This document shows, in pieces, positions 19,576 through 27,977 of a DNA stretch of 64,000 nt; position 1 is the first letter of the stretch, and the number at the start of each line of letters is the position of its first letter. A program made the translations under genes and the position numbers. This DNA comes from an uncultured Alphaproteobacteria bacterium (GTDB lineage Bacteria > Pseudomonadota > Alphaproteobacteria > Rhodobacterales > Rhodobacteraceae). Location: NCBI GenBank assembly GCA_902611475.1, contig CACLZW010000003.1:1-64000 (forward strand), in the 5' to 3' direction. The notes below the pieces were generated by a model that ran no database searches, had not been told where the DNA came from, and saw only the letters and a list, made by a program, of their open reading frames with translations.

Positions 19576-20178
19576 TTATATACCAGCTGGATTATCAACA
19601 GATTTGCCTAGTGCTTTTAGATCTGAGTATCGATCACCTATTCTATGATGGGGCCTTCCGCTTGTAGCAGCTCCAAGAGCACACACTATTTCGTCGACAT
19701 CAGGCGCATCATATATCGAGAACTGAACGGTTAAATAATGCGATCGCCTTCCAGTGTCATGCTTATCCATTAATGGTATTTGAATTTGTGTGTTTGCTGG
19801 ACCCCTTGTGTTTGTGAAACCTAGGTAACTTTTTGCACCAACTGCTTCCCTATAAAAGTTTCCAAATTGCAAAGTATGAATAATAGCTGAAGCATGCTCT
19901 ATTTCACAACTGGTCCCAGCTAATGCTGCCTTCCCGTACGCTTCAATTTTTTCTCCACTGCCAACCATTGAAATTAAACGGTCAGTCAAAGCTTTACCCA
20001 TAACAGGAGCAATTCTTTTAATTTCTGGTTGCAAGTCCTCTACAAACCCCTGACCTTTCCACGGATTAGCTAATACTGCAGCAACACCGATTATACGAAG
20101 AATAGGATCAGCCTCTTTTCCTCCTTCACTGTATATATCTTCATCAAAGGTGACAATCTTTCTCAGTTCTTTAAGCAT
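19576..20178 (-). CDS. Amino acid synthesis family protein (AA_synth-type, function unknown)
   Basis: LKELRKIVTFDEDIYSEGGKEADPILRIIGVAAVLANPWKGQGFVEDLQPEI...YGKAALAG matches my memory of the AA_synth family. Confidence 0.65.
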   Translation of the reverse strand: MLKELRKIVTFDEDIYSEGGKEADPILRIIGVAAVLANPWKGQGFVEDLQPEIKRIAPVMGKALTDRLISMVGSGEKIEAYGKAALAGTSCEIEHASAIIHTLQFGNFYREAVGAKSYLGFTNTRGPANTQIQIPLMDKHDTGRRSHYLTVQFSIYDAPDVDEIVCALGAATSGRPHHRIGDRYSDLKALGKSVDNPAGI

Positions 20179-20260
20179 CTAGAGTTCCTATCCTTTAGTA
20201 AATAAATAAAGCGCGTTAAGATCATTAAGCCTACATTGTAATTAAGTATCAAACAAAATG

Positions 20261-21055
20261 TTAATGTAAATTCAATGATACAAGAAATTCATCAATTTTT
20301 ACAAAAACCGTTATATAGTCTTCTACCAATGCCATATGTCTTAAGTTTTGTAAAATACAGACATGGCTATTTTTGAAATTTTTTGCAATTTCTTTTGCAG
20401 CGTCAGGGCCATTAGCAAAATCTTGATCACAGGTTATTATAAGTGTCGGCTTACTTTCATTTAGCGATTTAAGGTCAATAGATCCGTAATAGAGCAAGGG
20501 GTAAACTTTTGAATAGATTTCTTTTCTATTGTTATTTACCCAGTTACGTACGAGCTGAACGATATGAGGATTACTTTTCTGAAAAGTATTACTAAACCAT
20601 CTTTTTATCGCCGCTTCTGTCGTAGACTCTGGACCCCTGTCTTTCAACAACTTTGCTCTTTCTAAAATTTCATCCCTTTCCTGACCTAATAGTCTATTGG
20701 GTGAATTTAAAAGAACTAATGCTTCAACCATGCTTGGGTGTAAAGACGTAAATTTTCGAGAAATCATTGATCCCAGAGAAAACCCAATTAATACAAATTT
20801 TTCTAATTTAATGTGGTTGATTATTTGTAGCAGTTGATCTGCAAACAAGTTTAAAGAAATCTCACCTTCAGGATCTTTACTGTCACCATGACCAAGAAGG
20901 TCATATATAAGTACATTATAGTTTTTAAACAAAGAAACCTGCCATGACCAGACATCTTGGTTGAGTCCTAAACCATGTATAAAAACAATAGTTTTAAACT
21001 TAGGATTCTTAAAAAAATATTTAAAGCAGTTTCCGTTAAAATATTGCCTCTTCAT
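20261..21055 (-). CDS. Alpha/beta fold hydrolase
   Basis: VFIHGLGLNQDVW, YDLLGHGDS, LIGFSLGSMIS nucleophile elbow, C-terminal His in NLRHMALVED. Confidence 0.85.
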   Translation of the reverse strand: MKRQYFNGNCFKYFFKNPKFKTIVFIHGLGLNQDVWSWQVSLFKNYNVLIYDLLGHGDSKDPEGEISLNLFADQLLQIINHIKLEKFVLIGFSLGSMISRKFTSLHPSMVEALVLLNSPNRLLGQERDEILERAKLLKDRGPESTTEAAIKRWFSNTFQKSNPHIVQLVRNWVNNNRKEIYSKVYPLLYYGSIDLKSLNESKPTLIITCDQDFANGPDAAKEIAKNFKNSHVCILQNLRHMALVEDYITVFVKIDEFLVSLNLH

Positions 21056-21056
21056 T

Positions 21057-21452
21057 TCACAACTCAGGTTTATAAGCTACTACTTCTACTTCAACTAAAA
21101 CATCTACCAAAAGATCGCTGACCACGGCGGATCTAGCTGGTGGCTCATGGTCAAAATACTCACCATAAATCGAATTGAACCCTGGGAAGTCTTCTTTATT
21201 TTTCAGCCAAACCATAGCTTTAACAACATCCTGCAGTTCACAGCCAGCCTCTATCAATGTATTTTTAATTTCATCCAGAACAATTCGTGTTTGCTCTTCT
21301 ATTGTGCCTTCAGTTATGACCACTCCGTTTTTCATAGGCACTTGACCTGTTAAATACACAAAGTCACCAGCTCTAACGGCCTTAGATAATGACAGCTTCC
21401 GTCCATTTATAATCAATGGATCCCCAATAATTTTTTTAGACATTTTATTCAC
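21057..21452 (-). CDS. RidA family protein
   Basis: LSKAVRAGDFVYLTGQVP, EEQTRIVLDEIKNTLIEAGC, PPARSAVVSDLLVDVLVEVEVVAYK. Confidence 0.85.
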   Translation of the reverse strand: MNKMSKKIIGDPLIINGRKLSLSKAVRAGDFVYLTGQVPMKNGVVITEGTIEEQTRIVLDEIKNTLIEAGCELQDVVKAMVWLKNKEDFPGFNSIYGEYFDHEPPARSAVVSDLLVDVLVEVEVVAYKPEL

Positions 21453-21592
21453 CTATATTTGACTGTTAGATTATTGGTTAAAATAACGGTTATGAAAATA
21501 ACTTTTTATAGATCATAGAATAAATAGTTATTGTTTTTGATCATTTTTCTCTTGTAGACTTAATGGCGAATAAACAGAAAGTGTGAGCAAAA

Positions 21593-23074
21593 ATGGGCAG
21601 ATTAGAAAACTTTAAAATGTTGATTGATGGAGAGTGGGTCTTATCCTCTGATAATAAGACCTTTGAAAGCTCAAACCCCACAACGGGAAAGAGTTGGTGC
21701 ACTATACCAGAAGCATCGACAACGGATGTAAATAGCGCAGTAGAAGCGGCTCACAAAGCATTTTATGATGGACCATGGTCAAAAATGACTCCGACAGAAA
21801 GAGGAGAGCATCTCAGAAAATTAGCCGATATACTAGCTAGTAAATCTGAGGAATTGGGTAAAATTGAAACCATAGACACCGGGAAAATGTTAAAGGAAAC
21901 TAAATGGCAGGCAAAATATATCTCGCAATTTTTTAACTTCTTTGCTGGGTGCGCTGATAAAGTCTCTGGTCAAACCTTACCAATTGATAAACCAGATTTA
22001 TTCGTATTTACAAACAGAGAGCCATTAGGCGTTGTAGCAGCAATTGTTCCTTGGAATTCACAATTGTTTCTTGTTGCTGTAAAGATTGGTCCAGCATTGG
22101 CTGCAGGAAATACTATCGTTTTGAAAGCGTCCGAACACGCATCTGCGGCTATGCTTGCTTTTGGCAAATGCGTTGAGGAAGCAGGCATACCTCCTGGAGT
22201 CGTTAATATTATAACAGGCCATGGAGACCCGTGTGGAAAAGAATTAACAAGCCATCCCAAGGTCGCTAGGATATCTTTTACAGGAGGACCAACCTCTGCG
22301 CGCCATGTTATTAGAAATTCTGCTGAAAATTTTGCAGAAGTGTCTTTAGAGCTAGGGGGCAAGTCACCTTTTATTGTATTTGATGATGCTGATATAGAGA
22401 ACGCAGTTAATTGTTCTATAGCTGGAATTTTTGGTGCAACAGGTCAAAGCTGTGTTGCCGGGTCGAGATTATACCTCCAAGAAAATATAGCAGATGAATT
22501 TTTAAACTTAATTGTTAAACAAGCAAAAAAGATAAAAATTGGAGACCCGTTATTGGACGAAACCCAAATGGGCCCTCTATGCACTAAAGGGCAACTCGAA
22601 AATATTAAAACTGAGCTTGCGTTTGCTGTAGAAGAAGGTGCAACCTTGTTGTGCGGTGGCAAATCACCCGAAGGTCTTGGTGAATTGTTTTTTGAGCCAA
22701 CAATAGTAGACTGCCCTAGTCAGAAACTAAAAATAGTAGATACTGAATTATTTGGACCTGTACTATCCGTAATAAAATTTAAAACCGAAGAAGAGGTCAT
22801 ATCTCTTGCTAATGATACAAAACATGGTTTGGCAGCAGGCATTTTTTCAAAAAGTAGTTCTAGGTGTCTAAGAGTAAGTAAGGCAGTTCATGCTGGAATA
22901 GTATGGGTTAACACATATAGGGTTGTGTCTCCGATTGCAGAATTTGGAGGATTTAAAAACTCAGGTTATGGTAGAGAAAGTGGTTTTCAAGCGATATATG
23001 ACTACACTCGACCTAAAACGGTTTGGATGAATATGTCAGATGAACCGGCAGCTAATCCATTTGTAATGAAATAA
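21593..23074 (+). CDS. Aldehyde dehydrogenase (betaine-aldehyde / trimethylaminobutyraldehyde DH-like)
   Basis: IVPWNSQLFLVAVKIGPALAAGNTIVLKASE, FTGGPTSARH, LELGGKSPFIVFDDAD, ATGQSCVAGSR. First gene of the carnitine-type cluster. Confidence 0.9.
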   Translation: MGRLENFKMLIDGEWVLSSDNKTFESSNPTTGKSWCTIPEASTTDVNSAVEAAHKAFYDGPWSKMTPTERGEHLRKLADILASKSEELGKIETIDTGKMLKETKWQAKYISQFFNFFAGCADKVSGQTLPIDKPDLFVFTNREPLGVVAAIVPWNSQLFLVAVKIGPALAAGNTIVLKASEHASAAMLAFGKCVEEAGIPPGVVNIITGHGDPCGKELTSHPKVARISFTGGPTSARHVIRNSAENFAEVSLELGGKSPFIVFDDADIENAVNCSIAGIFGATGQSCVAGSRLYLQENIADEFLNLIVKQAKKIKIGDPLLDETQMGPLCTKGQLENIKTELAFAVEEGATLLCGGKSPEGLGELFFEPTIVDCPSQKLKIVDTELFGPVLSVIKFKTEEEVISLANDTKHGLAAGIFSKSSSRCLRVSKAVHAGIVWVNTYRVVSPIAEFGGFKNSGYGRESGFQAIYDYTRPKTVWMNMSDEPAANPFVMK

Positions 23075-23106
23075 AGGATAAAGGATTTTTTAGGGGGATA
23101 AAGTAT

Positions 23107-24144
23107 ATGAAATTTGATTTAGCAATAAATCTAGAAAGAGCGGACAACTCTTTATCAATGAAGGACGTGAAAAACCATACACTGGAGATGGTACAAATGG
23201 CTGATCAAAGTGGTTTTAATATTGTATGGGCTGCCGAACACCACGCCTTGGAAATGACAATTGCACCAAACCCTTTTCAAATAATTACATGGTGGGCAGA
23301 AAATACAAACGATGTAAGGCTCGGTACTGCTGTAGCAGCAGCCCCGTACTGGCATCCAATCAAACTTGCTGGAGAGGCTGCTTTCACAGACCTAATTACT
23401 GAGGGTCGCCTTGAATTTGGTATAGGTTCGGGGGCATACCAACGAGAATTTGATCGAATGCACCCAGGTCTCAAGCAATCTGATGCATGGAAATATATGC
23501 AGGAGAGTCTTCCAGTTATCAAGAAGCTATGGGAAGGAGATTATGAGCATAATGGTGAATTTTGGTCTTTCCCATTATCTACGTCTGTTCCAAAACCTGT
23601 GCAAAAAGGTGGTCCCCCTGTATGGGTAGCTGCTAGAGCACCTATAACCTTTGACTATGCAGTAAAAAATCATTGCAATATAATGTCTTGGCCTCTAACT
23701 AGACCATTTTCAGAAGCAGAGCTCTATAAACAACGTCTTGATGATGCTTTAGAAAGTGCCTCTAATGGCTTCAAACCTATTTTTGCGATGATGAGGCATG
23801 CTGCTGTCTATAAGAACAAAGAAGAATCGAGTATCTATATCAGAGCTATTCAACGTATATTAGGTCAATTTGAAAATTTGTTTAAAAATTTAGGTGACGT
23901 TAAAGACGGGTTTCCCAAGGAAATTGCTTTAAAAGAACTAGAAAATAGGGAAGAATATAATCCAACTATGCTTGAAGAAAATCTACTGTTTGGAACACCA
24001 GACGAGGTTATTAAAAAATTAAAGCGTTATGAAGATCTCGGGGTGGATAATTTTATCTATTACGCATCGATGGGGTTGGATCATGGTTCACAGAAGAGAT
24101 CATTAGAGTTGTTCTGTGAAGAAGTTCTTCCTGCTTTTCAATAG
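23107..24144 (+). CDS. LLM class flavin-dependent oxidoreductase
   Basis: Luciferase-like TIM barrel: MADQSGFNIVWAAEHHA, VRLGTAVAAAPYWHPIKLAGEAAFTDLITEGRLEFGIGSGAYQREFDR. Confidence 0.85.
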   Translation: MKFDLAINLERADNSLSMKDVKNHTLEMVQMADQSGFNIVWAAEHHALEMTIAPNPFQIITWWAENTNDVRLGTAVAAAPYWHPIKLAGEAAFTDLITEGRLEFGIGSGAYQREFDRMHPGLKQSDAWKYMQESLPVIKKLWEGDYEHNGEFWSFPLSTSVPKPVQKGGPPVWVAARAPITFDYAVKNHCNIMSWPLTRPFSEAELYKQRLDDALESASNGFKPIFAMMRHAAVYKNKEESSIYIRAIQRILGQFENLFKNLGDVKDGFPKEIALKELENREEYNPTMLEENLLFGTPDEVIKKLKRYEDLGVDNFIYYASMGLDHGSQKRSLELFCEEVLPAFQ

Positions 24145-24153
24145 GAATAAAAA

Positions 24154-24957
24154 ATGACAAGTCATCTAGAGTTAGAAGTAAAAGAAAAAGTACTAGAAAT
24201 CAAAATCAATAAGCCAAAAGTAAATGCTATAGACCTTAAACTTAGTCAAGATCTTGGAAAAGCTTTTGCGGAATTACGAGATAATCCCGACCTTAGAGTT
24301 GGAATAATTACTGGTGAAGGAGATAAGATATTTTCAGCTGGATGGGACCTCAAAGCCGTTAATTCTGGAGAGATGGCGCTAGACAATTGGTGGGAAAAGG
24401 CGGACTACGGTGACGGTGGTTTTGCCGGATTAACAGAAAATTGGAATTTGAACAAGCCAGTGATTTGCGCTCTAAATGGTCACGCAATTGGTGGCGGTTT
24501 TGAGCTTGCAATGTCCTGTGATTTGATTATAGCAGCAGAACACGTTGAGTTTGGTCTGCCTGAGATGCCGCTAGGTATTGTTCCTGATGCAGGTGCACTT
24601 CAAAGGTTACCTAGAAGAATTCCATACAATATTGCAATGGAAATGTTTTTTCTTGGTCGTAGAATGTCAGCTCAGGAAGCAAAAAGCTTTGGATTGGTAA
24701 ATAAAGTGGTTGATAAATCCTTACTTTTAGATTCTGCAAGAGAGTGGGCAGAAAAAATGTCGCAGACAGCTCCACTAGCAATGCAAAGCGTAAAGGAAGT
24801 TTTAAGAGCGATAGAATGTAAAGCTTTAAAAGAGGCTTTTTCAGAAATGCGGTCAGGCAATTTGTCGATATATTCGAATATGCTTAAATCTGACGATGCA
24901 GCTGAAGGTGTGGCGGCGTTTGTTGAAAAAAGAGATCCAAATTTTAAAGGAAAATAG
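24154..24957 (+). CDS. caiD: Enoyl-CoA hydratase/isomerase (crotonobetainyl-CoA hydratase, CaiD-like)
   Basis: IFSAGWDLKAVNSGE, LNGHAIGGGFELAMSCDLIIAAEHVEFGLPEMPLGIVPDAGALQRLPRRIP. Confidence 0.82.
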   Translation: MTSHLELEVKEKVLEIKINKPKVNAIDLKLSQDLGKAFAELRDNPDLRVGIITGEGDKIFSAGWDLKAVNSGEMALDNWWEKADYGDGGFAGLTENWNLNKPVICALNGHAIGGGFELAMSCDLIIAAEHVEFGLPEMPLGIVPDAGALQRLPRRIPYNIAMEMFFLGRRMSAQEAKSFGLVNKVVDKSLLLDSAREWAEKMSQTAPLAMQSVKEVLRAIECKALKEAFSEMRSGNLSIYSNMLKSDDAAEGVAAFVEKRDPNFKGK

Positions 24958-24958
24958 C

Positions 24959-25906
24959 TTGGAAAGTTTAAATAAGATCTCAACAGTAGCCAGTATTGGA
25001 GGCGGACCCATAGGAGCTGGTTGGGCCGCTCACTTTCTAGCCAAAGGCCTAAATGTAAAATGTTATCTCCACTCAGAGAATGAAATAGATGATTATAAGT
25101 CATTAATCAAAACGGCTTGGGAAACATTGGAAAAATTAGGCATTGATAAAACAGCATCATTAGAAAAAATGCAAATCTTTACCAACTTAAAAGAGAGCTT
25201 AAGCGAGGTCGACTTCGTGCAGGAAAGCATTCCAGAGATATTAAATGTAAAGCAAGATTTTTATTCCCAAATTGATTTATTTTTAAACCCAAGCGTTATT
25301 ATAGCTTCATCAACTTCTGGGCTATTAATTTCAGACATCGTAAAGAACTGCAATACAAAAGATAGAGCAATAGTAGGACATCCTTTTAACCCTCCCTACT
25401 TACTTCCACTGGTAGAGGTTGTTGCCAGTGAATACACGAATAAACTGTGTGTTGATCAGGCGGTCAGCTTCTATAAAGCGGTCGGTAAAGTCCCAATTGT
25501 GCTTAAAAAAGAAATTCCAGGATTTATTGCAACTCGTTTACAGGAAGCATTGTGGCGAGAGGCATTACACATGGTCGCAAATGATGAAGCAACACCCGAA
25601 CAAATTGATTTAGCACTAATTAATGGGCCAGCACCTAGGATGGCTTATCAAGGTCAATGCATGGCATTTCACGTAGCCTGTGGTGAAGGAGGTATGGCTA
25701 CAAATCTAGACCAATTCGGCCCTGCATTACAATTACCATGGACTAGACTTAAAGCACCTGAATTAACACAAGAATTACGTGATAAGATGGTTAATGGGTG
25801 TAAAGATATGTCAAAAGGTAAGCATTTTCTTGAAATGGCTAAAGATCGTGATAACGCAATAGCTGCGATTTTGAGTGCCATAAAAAACAATCATCCAAAT
25901 AAATAA
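24959..25906 (+). CDS. lcdH: L-carnitine dehydrogenase / 3-hydroxyacyl-CoA dehydrogenase family
   Basis: [21 protein letters not shown] Rossmann, [39 protein letters not shown]. Likely TTG start at 24959 after AAAGGAAA; the listed ATG at 24896 lies inside caiD. Confidence 0.82.
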   Translation: MESLNKISTVASIGGGPIGAGWAAHFLAKGLNVKCYLHSENEIDDYKSLIKTAWETLEKLGIDKTASLEKMQIFTNLKESLSEVDFVQESIPEILNVKQDFYSQIDLFLNPSVIIASSTSGLLISDIVKNCNTKDRAIVGHPFNPPYLLPLVEVVASEYTNKLCVDQAVSFYKAVGKVPIVLKKEIPGFIATRLQEALWREALHMVANDEATPEQIDLALINGPAPRMAYQGQCMAFHVACGEGGMATNLDQFGPALQLPWTRLKAPELTQELRDKMVNGCKDMSKGKHFLEMAKDRDNAIAAILSAIKNNHPNK

Positions 25907-25916
25907 TGAGGCTAGC

Positions 25917-26804
25917 ATGAATTTTGAGGTAATAGTGACATGTGCGGTTACAGGAGCCGGTGAGACTGTTGATAAAAGTCCTCATGTTCCAGTAACTCCT
26001 AAAGAGGTTGCAGATGCTGCTATCGAAGCTGCGAAAGCAGGTGCTTCTGCAGCCCATGTTCATGTGCGAGATCCAGAAACTGGTAAAGGATCCCGAGATG
26101 TAAACTTATTTAAAGAGGCGGTTGACAGAATAAGAGATGATAAAACTGATGTAGTGATAAATCTTACTGCAGGAATGGGCGGTGATTGGGTTCCTGATGA
26201 AAATGATTTTTCGATGCCTGGCTCCGGAACGGACATGATAGGTCCTGATGAGAGGCTCGCGCATATAGAGATATGTAAGCCAGAAATTTGCTCCTTAGAT
26301 TGTGGAACCTTAAATTTTGGTGTCAACGATCATTCTATTTATATATCCACTCTACCTATCCTGAGAAGAATGGCCGAATTGACAAGATCTTGGGGAGTAA
26401 AACCAGAATTAGAGGTTTTTGACTTAGGTCATATTAGATTAGCCAAACAGCTAATTGAAGAGGGATTAATCAAAGAACCTCCAATGTTTCAAATATGTTT
26501 AGGAATACCGTGGGGCGCTGATCAAAGTGTTGATACTATGAAGGCAATGAAGGATCATCTTCCATCAAACGCAACTTGGTCTGGGTTTGGTATTTCAAGA
26601 ATGCAAATACCAATGGCTGCTGCAGCCGTTACTATGGGGGGCAATGTTCGTGTTGGCTTAGAAGATAATCTTTATCTTTCAAAAGGCGTGCTTGCTACGA
26701 ATGGACAATTGGTTGAAAAAGTTATAAAAATAATCACCTTAATGGGTGGAAGAGTTCTTACCCCCGATGAAACAAGAAAAAAGCTTTCATTAATAAAAAA
26801 CTAA
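25917..26804 (+). CDS. BKACE (DUF849) family beta-keto acid cleavage enzyme; probable dehydrocarnitine cleavage enzyme
   Basis: [57 protein letters not shown] is a BKACE signature; neighbours support 3-dehydrocarnitine. Confidence 0.88.
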   Translation: MNFEVIVTCAVTGAGETVDKSPHVPVTPKEVADAAIEAAKAGASAAHVHVRDPETGKGSRDVNLFKEAVDRIRDDKTDVVINLTAGMGGDWVPDENDFSMPGSGTDMIGPDERLAHIEICKPEICSLDCGTLNFGVNDHSIYISTLPILRRMAELTRSWGVKPELEVFDLGHIRLAKQLIEEGLIKEPPMFQICLGIPWGADQSVDTMKAMKDHLPSNATWSGFGISRMQIPMAAAAVTMGGNVRVGLEDNLYLSKGVLATNGQLVEKVIKIITLMGGRVLTPDETRKKLSLIKN

Positions 26805-26819
26805 TTATTGAGATAAAAT

Positions 26820-27977
26820 ATGTATGATACTTCAAGCGACTCAAAAATTCTATTAGATACTGTCCAAAAATTCATGGCTGACGAAATTTATCCTCATGAA
26901 GACCGTGTGGATAAACTTGGTTATGTTCCTGATGAAATAGGCAAACAAATAGAAGAAAAATCAAAAGAAGTAGGATTATTTGCAGCTAATCTTCCAGAAA
27001 AATACGGTGGGGGGGGATTGGATTATTCTTCAATGATGATAGTTGAAAGGGAGTATGGAAAAACTTCACATGCTTTACATTCATGGATAGCACGTCCTAC
27101 CGAAATACTTCTAGCCTGCAACGAAAAGCAAATGGAAGAATACCTTTATCCCTGTGTAAAAGGTGATAAACGAGAATTATTTGCATTAACAGAACCTGAC
27201 GCGGGCTCCGATATCATGAGTATGAAATCTAACGCCAAGAAAGAAGGAGATGACTGGATTTTGAATGGTTCCAAACATTTTATTTCTGGACCATGTATGC
27301 CAGATTTTGCGATTGTATTTGCTGCTACAGGAGAAGATGAAACGCCTCGAGGAAAAAGAAAAAGAATTACCGCCTTCCTAGTAGATGTTGGTATTCCCGG
27401 ATTTGATATTCAAGAGGGTACAAAATGTATCAGCTACCGGGGATATAAAAATTACCAGTTAAGCTTTAACGACGTTAGGCTTTCTGCTGATAAGATACTA
27501 GGTACTGAGGGTAATGGACTTTCATTATCTGGGAAATGGCTTGGCATGGGTCGTATTTGGGTAGGAGCGACTTGTTGTGGCAAGGCAGAACGAATTCTTG
27601 ATTTAGCTTTAGACTGGGCTGCTCAAAGAAAACAATTTGGCAAGCCAATAGGAACTTTCCAAGCTACAGGTTTCAAGCTAGCAGACATGAAGATGAACTT
27701 ACGAGCCGCAGACCTTTTAGTAAAAGATGCTGTAGACAGGGCTCTTACTGGTCAAATGATGGATGAGGATGCGGCTATTGTTAAGATTTTCTGTTCAGAA
27801 ATGCTTAATAAGGTAGCAGATGATACTGTTCAGATTTTTGGAGGAATGGGCTTAATGGAAGAGATGCCTATTGAGAGGCTTTGGAGAGACTCACGTTTGG
27901 AAAGAATTTGGGATGGAACCTCTGAAATACAAAGGCATATTGTAACACGCTCAATGCTTAGACCTCTTGGGGCATGA
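26820..27977 (+). CDS. Acyl-CoA dehydrogenase (possible gamma-butyrobetainyl-CoA dehydrogenase)
   Basis: FALTEPDAGSDIMSMKSNA, RKQFGKPIGTFQATGFKLADM, VQIFGGMGLMEEMPIERLWRDSRLERIWDGTSEIQR. Confidence 0.88.
   Translation: MYDTSSDSKILLDTVQKFMADEIYPHEDRVDKLGYVPDEIGKQIEEKSKEVGLFAANLPEKYGGGGLDYSSMMIVEREYGKTSHALHSWIARPTEILLACNEKQMEEYLYPCVKGDKRELFALTEPDAGSDIMSMKSNAKKEGDDWILNGSKHFISGPCMPDFAIVFAATGEDETPRGKRKRITAFLVDVGIPGFDIQEGTKCISYRGYKNYQLSFNDVRLSADKILGTEGNGLSLSGKWLGMGRIWVGATCCGKAERILDLALDWAAQRKQFGKPIGTFQATGFKLADMKMNLRAADLLVKDAVDRALTGQMMDEDAAIVKIFCSEMLNKVADDTVQIFGGMGLMEEMPIERLWRDSRLERIWDGTSEIQRHIVTRSMLRPLGA

Noticed and set aside
21970-22362. 130-aa minus-strand ORF
   Set aside because: Antisense to the aldehyde dehydrogenase; codon-structure shadow.
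24896-24958. N-terminal extension of the carnitine dehydrogenase ORF
   Set aside because: Overlaps the caiD 3' end in another frame; the Rossmann motif lies just after the TTG at 24959, which has a good RBS.
24672-25103. 143-aa minus-strand ORF spanning caiD/lcdH
   Set aside because: Antisense across two well-supported genes; no domain features.
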